Positions 60,108-64,000 of a stretch of 64,000 nucleotides of DNA are shown here, piece after piece. Position numbers and translations under genes: made by a program. Every line of letters starts with the position of its first letter. Position 1 is the first letter of the stretch. This stretch comes from Microbulbifer pacificus (lineage in GTDB: Bacteria > Pseudomonadota > Gammaproteobacteria > Pseudomonadales > Cellvibrionaceae). The stretch spans positions 782,501-846,500 of the forward strand of contig NZ_PREV01000026.1 in the NCBI RefSeq assembly GCF_002959965.1, written 5' to 3'. The notes beneath the pieces were generated by a model, which saw only the letters and a list, made by a program, of their open reading frames with translations, was not told where the DNA came from and did no database searches.

Positions 60108-60877
60108 ACGATCGTGTTGAGTTACAGCCGAATGGCGATAGTGCACTGGACATTCGCTTTCACGAGCTGGTCTCCGCAACACTGAGCGAATTCATTATCG
60201 CTCTGGCGCAGGTAATTGAAGACGCGTCACTTGTTGCCGTCACTGAGCTGGTACCCGCCTACCAGTGCCTCACAGTCTGCTTCGACCCGTTGCGGCTTAC
60301 CTGCGATGCACACGGGGCACCAGACCTGCCCGCTTTCCAGGAAACACTGAGAAAGCTGGTTGAAGAAACGCAGATACAACCCTCTTCTGCCCAGAGAGCG
60401 CGAATGCTCATCAGGATACCGGTCTGTTACGACATGGAGTTTGCAACGGACATGGATACTCTGTGCACTTATAGCGGTCTCACTGCAGCAGAGATCATCG
60501 CTCGACACACGGCACCCCGGTACCTGGTGCATATGCTTGGCTTTACACCGGGATTTCTGTATCTCGGTGGGCTGGACCCGATGCTTCACTGCCCCCGCAA
60601 ACAACGTCCGGAGTTGCGGGTACCCGCCGGCTCAGTGGGAATCGGCGGTAGCCAGACGGGCATATATCCGCAGGCCACACCGGGAGGCTGGCACATCATC
60701 GGCCGTACACCACTGGCGCTGTTCCGCCCACATCAAAAACCTTCGTTCATCGCGCGGCCATTGGACGGTATCCAGTTTACCCCTATTTCCAGAGAGCAGT
60801 TTGCGGCGATAGATCCTCTCAGCCCACCGGAACAAATATTGCTGAATGCCCGCGATGCGAAGGAACTCCGACGGTGA
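60104..60877 (+). CDS. pxpB: 5-oxoprolinase subunit B (KipI family)
   Basis: 257 aa. The allophanate-hydrolase-subunit-1 / KipI domain is evident: IPVCYD, then the signature GFTPGFLYLGGLDPML (near 146-161), PRVPAG-like LRVPAGSVGIGG, and TPGGWHIIGRTP. It overlaps pxpA and pxpC by 4 nt each, so the three subunits are translationally coupled. The B. subtilis homologue was first known as an inhibitor of KinA. Confidence 0.94.
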   Translation: MNDRVELQPNGDSALDIRFHELVSATLSEFIIALAQVIEDASLVAVTELVPAYQCLTVCFDPLRLTCDAHGAPDLPAFQETLRKLVEETQIQPSSAQRARMLIRIPVCYDMEFATDMDTLCTYSGLTAAEIIARHTAPRYLVHMLGFTPGFLYLGGLDPMLHCPRKQRPELRVPAGSVGIGGSQTGIYPQATPGGWHIIGRTPLALFRPHQKPSFIARPLDGIQFTPISREQFAAIDPLSPPEQILLNARDAKELRR

Positions 60878-61818
60878 ACCTGCATTTCATTCAGCCCGGA
60901 TTGCAGACCAGCATTCAGGATGGCGGGCGCCCGGGCATGCTGCGCTGGGGTGTGCCCCGCGGCGGCGCCGCGGACACCTTTGCGATGGCACTCGCCAATC
61001 TGCTCCTCACCAATGCGCCAACGCATCCCTGCATAGAAGTCGCACTAACCGGCCCGGAAATAGAATTTTCCGGCGATCTCTCGATTGCCATCACCGGCGC
61101 TCACTTCGATCTCCGGCACAATGGTGACCTGGTACCAAACAACGTGGTACTTCAGATGAAAGCCGGTGATCGACTGCAGTTTGGCGTTTTGCATTCCGGT
61201 GCACGCGCCTACATTGCCCTGGCAGCAGAGATGGAGCTGCCCACGGTTCTCGACAGCCACGCCACCCATCTCGTCTCGGCTTTCGGCGGTTACTGTGGAC
61301 GCGCCATACGCGCCGGTGACCGCATTACACTGCAACGCTGCCGGCGAGAGCCAAAGCGGGAGCTGCCGCCGGGGTATCGCCTGAACTATCGTGCGCGACC
61401 ACTGCTCCGCGTAGTGCCGGGTTGCGAAGTCAGGTATTTTCCTGCGGCGGCGATTAATGCCTTTCAGCGCGGAGATTTCAGAGTTTCATCCCAGAGTGAT
61501 CGCATGGGGATACGCCTCACCGGCGAGCCCCTATCAAGCAAGGATGTATGTCAGGTAATCTCGTCCGGTCTATGCCCCGGCACCGTGCAGGTTCCCCCCA
61601 ACGGTTTGCCCATTATCAGTTTTGTGGAGGGACAGACCATTGGCGGTTATCCGCGTATTGCTCATATCATCAGTGCTGATCTGCACCGACTGGGACAACT
61701 TCAGGCCAACAGTCCATTAAATTTTGAGATGGTCGACCTGGGGAGTGCACATAAAGTTCTGCAAAAGAAATCCCAACTGTTAGTGCGACTGAAAGATTTA
61801 CTGCAACGCCGCCGATAA
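60874..61818 (+). CDS. pxpC: 5-oxoprolinase subunit C (KipA family)
   Basis: 314 aa. Biotin-dependent carboxyltransferase-like / allophanate-hydrolase-subunit-2 domain: QTSIQDGGRPGMLRWGVPRGG at the start (about 10-30), SDRMGIRL, and TVQVPPNGLPII. The start is GTG within the pxpB stop (GTGA). It is the last gene of the ycsG-pxpA-pxpB-pxpC operon. No terminator is obvious after it. Confidence 0.94.
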   Translation: MNLHFIQPGLQTSIQDGGRPGMLRWGVPRGGAADTFAMALANLLLTNAPTHPCIEVALTGPEIEFSGDLSIAITGAHFDLRHNGDLVPNNVVLQMKAGDRLQFGVLHSGARAYIALAAEMELPTVLDSHATHLVSAFGGYCGRAIRAGDRITLQRCRREPKRELPPGYRLNYRARPLLRVVPGCEVRYFPAAAINAFQRGDFRVSSQSDRMGIRLTGEPLSSKDVCQVISSGLCPGTVQVPPNGLPIISFVEGQTIGGYPRIAHIISADLHRLGQLQANSPLNFEMVDLGSAHKVLQKKSQLLVRLKDLLQRRR

Positions 61819-62131
61819 AAATACAGACGGCTCCTTACTCGCTAAAAATAAGTCACAAAACAAATTCCACTCAGGTCTCTGAATCACGAAGAGAAAAATG
61901 CCAGAAAATTAAATACACGCCTGACTGGTACGTCTATGTTGACCATGGAGTTTTGCTCAGGAAATTTTGTAGACTGGCACGATCGTAACAACTAATCTGT
62001 TCCGCGCATTTGCAAAAACGCAGGACATCGTCCCGCAGTATTGTCGATAGGGCAGCAGTGCAGTTCTTGATCCTGAATTACGACAGTGACGTCGTCCTGT
62101 AATTTCCAACTCTGGATACAGGGGATTCACA
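61819..62131. other. AT-rich intergenic region, no gene seen
   Basis: More AT-rich than its surroundings. Presumably holds the promoter of the esterase gene, but I cannot assign a convincing -35/-10 pair. CGACAGTGACGTCG (near 62080) is a small imperfect palindrome that might be an operator. Confidence 0.4.
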
Positions 62132-63574
62132 ATGATAAGAAGTATCCGCACTTGCTTTATCGCGATGATGTTTGCTGCAGCAGGCAGCGCTCATGCCGAA
62201 CCTGGTGACTACGGTTTTTGGACGACCCTCGGTAATCTGATTTCACCACCGAGTGCCAACAATCCAGTGACCGCAGGTCAGACCCAGGGAATGTACCCAC
62301 TCACTCCCGACAATCCCTCATTCAATGACGGATTTGATCCGGGAGACTACAACAGCTGGCAAAAGGTCGACGTCCCCATCAGCAGTGGCGCCATGTGTGG
62401 CAACGGCTCACCCTTCAAATTTTTTGTGTACCGGGTACCCGATACCAGCAATACACTGTTTTACTTTGAAGGCGGCGGTGCCTGCTGGGATTACGAAAGC
62501 TGTTCCGGGCAGGCGGGGATTCGCGGAGCGCGCAACCCAAATGGCATTCCGGATAATTATGTCCAGAACATCAACCTACTGGATTTCCAGAATTCCTCCA
62601 ATCTCGCCACCGCAGCCGTATCACCGCTGATTTATACCCACCACCCCTACAACCAATTCAAAACCGGTGAATGGAATCTCGTCTATGTGCCCTACTGCAC
62701 GGGCGATATCTACGTCGGTGACAAGACCGAAATTTACGAAGATCCAACCGGCCAGAACCCGGACCTGGTCTGGCATCACAACGGGTTGCGTAATGTACAG
62801 TCCGTGGTTTCCTGGGTGAAAAACAATTTGCAGAAACCCAAACAGATGGTGGCGGCCGGCTGCAGTGCCGGCAGTATCGGCGCGTTGCTGAACTATTCGA
62901 AACTGCGTCAGGATATGGCCGTGGATTACGGTTATCTCATCGACGATTCCGGTCCACTGTATAAGGCGCCCCTCAACAGTAACGATATAGACAGCTATCC
63001 ATCGGCACCGCTGCACAATGAAGTGCTGAGCTCCTGGACGAGCTTCACACCCGGCGATACGACGGCCGTCAACCCCATCAACATGCTGGCGAGTATTACG
63101 CCCGGATTCGACCGCAATGAACTGGCCAGCCTGTACTCGGGGCTTTCCGCGAAATTTCCAGGGGACCGGCTGGGGATGACGCATTTCCTCGCCGATGGCA
63201 ATTTCTCATCCTATTCCTATGAGCGCTTTCATCCAGACATTTACAACGATCCGGACGCGGACTCCCGTCTCAACAAGCTGAGACAGAAATGGCAACACGA
63301 TACCCATAACAACCTGATTCCATTGCTGGAGCAGACACCGAACTGGAGTTACTACTTCCCGATGTATCGAAATTTCAATGAAAGCCACTGCACCACCATA
63401 CTCGATCTCGAATATGGTGAAATCGCCGAGCACGGCCTTGTACTGAGGGATTTCCTGAATAATGTCGTCAATTATCAGGGCGGCGCCCCCATGCGCGCCT
63501 ATGAGTCAGACCAGGTTTCCGATTTTGAAAACAACAACAACTGGTTCTACGACCTGGTAGGTGGCCTGCTGTAA
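62132..63574 (+). CDS. Secreted pectinacetylesterase / Notum-family carboxylesterase
   Basis: 480 aa. A signal peptide (1-22, AHA cleavage) is followed by a serine-hydrolase domain of the pectinacetylesterase family. The oxyanion motif is EGGGACWDY (near 112), the nucleophile Ser lies in AGCSAGSIGA (near 248), the acid is probably in IDDSGP, and the His in NESHCTT. The family removes acyl groups from pectin or other esters outside the cell; the natural substrate here is not evident. GGGG precedes the ATG. It stands alone, with its own terminator. Confidence 0.83.
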   Translation: MIRSIRTCFIAMMFAAAGSAHAEPGDYGFWTTLGNLISPPSANNPVTAGQTQGMYPLTPDNPSFNDGFDPGDYNSWQKVDVPISSGAMCGNGSPFKFFVYRVPDTSNTLFYFEGGGACWDYESCSGQAGIRGARNPNGIPDNYVQNINLLDFQNSSNLATAAVSPLIYTHHPYNQFKTGEWNLVYVPYCTGDIYVGDKTEIYEDPTGQNPDLVWHHNGLRNVQSVVSWVKNNLQKPKQMVAAGCSAGSIGALLNYSKLRQDMAVDYGYLIDDSGPLYKAPLNSNDIDSYPSAPLHNEVLSSWTSFTPGDTTAVNPINMLASITPGFDRNELASLYSGLSAKFPGDRLGMTHFLADGNFSSYSYERFHPDIYNDPDADSRLNKLRQKWQHDTHNNLIPLLEQTPNWSYYFPMYRNFNESHCTTILDLEYGEIAEHGLVLRDFLNNVVNYQGGAPMRAYESDQVSDFENNNNWFYDLVGGLL

Positions 63575-63589
63575 CGCGACTCCATAAAT

Positions 63590-63622
63590 AAAAAGCCCCC
63601 GGGGTTACGGGGGCTTTTTTTT
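63590..63622 (+). terminator. Terminator after the esterase gene
   Basis: AAAAAGCCCCC / GGGGGCTTTTT hairpin with a T run of eight. It may also serve the unknown gene converging from the right. Confidence 0.9.
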
Positions 63623-63635
63623 GGCGTAGCGGAAT

Positions 63636-64000
63636 TCAGGAGCCGTAGGCCTGCTCTCTCGCCTCCTGCAGACGCTTGCGCAGGTACTCGTCACGGCTCA
63701 TACCATCGGGAAAGCGATCCAACGCACGGACTTCCGCAACAATCTTCCGCTCCAGTGCCTTGTATTCCGCGAAGCCGGGTACGTCCTGATAGGGATCATA
63801 TGCGTCCACGCTGTGCTGTGTACGCTGCCGGTACTCATCCAGAAGGCTCTCCGCGGCAGCGTTGAATGTCGCTTTGTCCACACTGGTTTGCTCAAGCCAC
63901 CTCAGTTTCAGCGCCAACACCTCATAGGCCAGCATACCGCCGTCGCGCTCAATCTCGTCGATCAGCTTCCACGCGGCTTCCGCATTGTCGTAACTTTCCA
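63636..64000 (-). CDS. Unknown protein, C-terminal part (cut by window edge)
   Basis: The frame is open from the right edge to a TGA at 63636, giving at least 121 residues. They are largely helical and charged (AEAAWKLIDEIERDGG, then LAYEVLALKLRWLEQ, and near the end MSRDEYLRKRLQEAREQAYG). I do not recognise the family. No signal peptide or membrane helix is in the visible part. The real start lies outside the window. Confidence 0.6.
   Translation of the reverse strand, partial: ESYDNAEAAWKLIDEIERDGGMLAYEVLALKLRWLEQTSVDKATFNAAAESLLDEYRQRTQHSVDAYDPYQDVPGFAEYKALERKIVAEVRALDRFPDGMSRDEYLRKRLQEAREQAYGS

Overview
The window reads as chromosomal DNA of a free-living, GC-rich gammaproteobacterium. 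Gene order around the type IV pilus cluster (pilS-pilR-fimT / fimU-pilV-pilW-pilX-pilY1-pilE / ispH-fkpB-lspA-ileS-ribF-murJ) is the Pseudomonas-type arrangement. The marine-type sortase-associated genes pdsO-pdsR-pdsS, a secreted pectinacetylesterase and the general style suggest a marine polysaccharide degrader of the Cellvibrionales, most like Microbulbifer. That placement is inference from content only; no 16S sequence is inside the window.

Layout: 1-330 is the leader and tandem promoters of an rRNA operon whose 16S gene starts just outside the left edge on the minus strand. 670-5018 holds ilvB-ilvN-ilvC and pssA behind a long structured leader. 5583-13053 holds a DUF4124 protein, an RND efflux pump with its adaptor, and clpB. 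13615-18163 holds pgeF, rluD, bamD and nadE. 18265-28497 is the type IV pilus regulatory pair and the minor pilin operon. 28688-36650 is ispH-fkpB-lspA-ileS, then ribF and murJ. 37196-40950 is pdsO, pdsR and pdsS. 41098-45912 holds rpsT, proB, obgE, rpmA, rplU and ispB. 46314-55042 holds manB-galU, fabA-fabB, an SDR-like protein, ssb, an MFS transporter and manC. 55210-63574 holds uvrA, an Nramp-like transporter with pxpABC (5-oxoprolinase), and the pectinacetylesterase. A truncated unknown gene closes the window.

Most of the window is ordinary core genome. The most unusual signal is a family of six structured interspersed elements, 121-137 nt long, arranged as three inverted pairs at 13.2-13.6, 33.6-33.9 and 46.0-46.3 kb. 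They share terminal boxes (GTGGCGG / CCTTCGC). Their arms differ in sequence between copies but stay self-complementary. Each carries two inner hairpins whose hexaloops read ANGGAY on one strand. These loops match the known CsrA/RsmE hairpin-loop recognition pattern, which raises the possibility of a dispersed CsrA-binding or otherwise structured RNA element.

Other points: PilR lacks the GAFTGA sigma54-contact loop; the pds sortase regulators stand without a sortase or target gene; the Nramp-like protein beside pxpABC has lost all four canonical metal ligands; and an SDR-like protein downstream of ssb has lost its catalytic Tyr/Lys.
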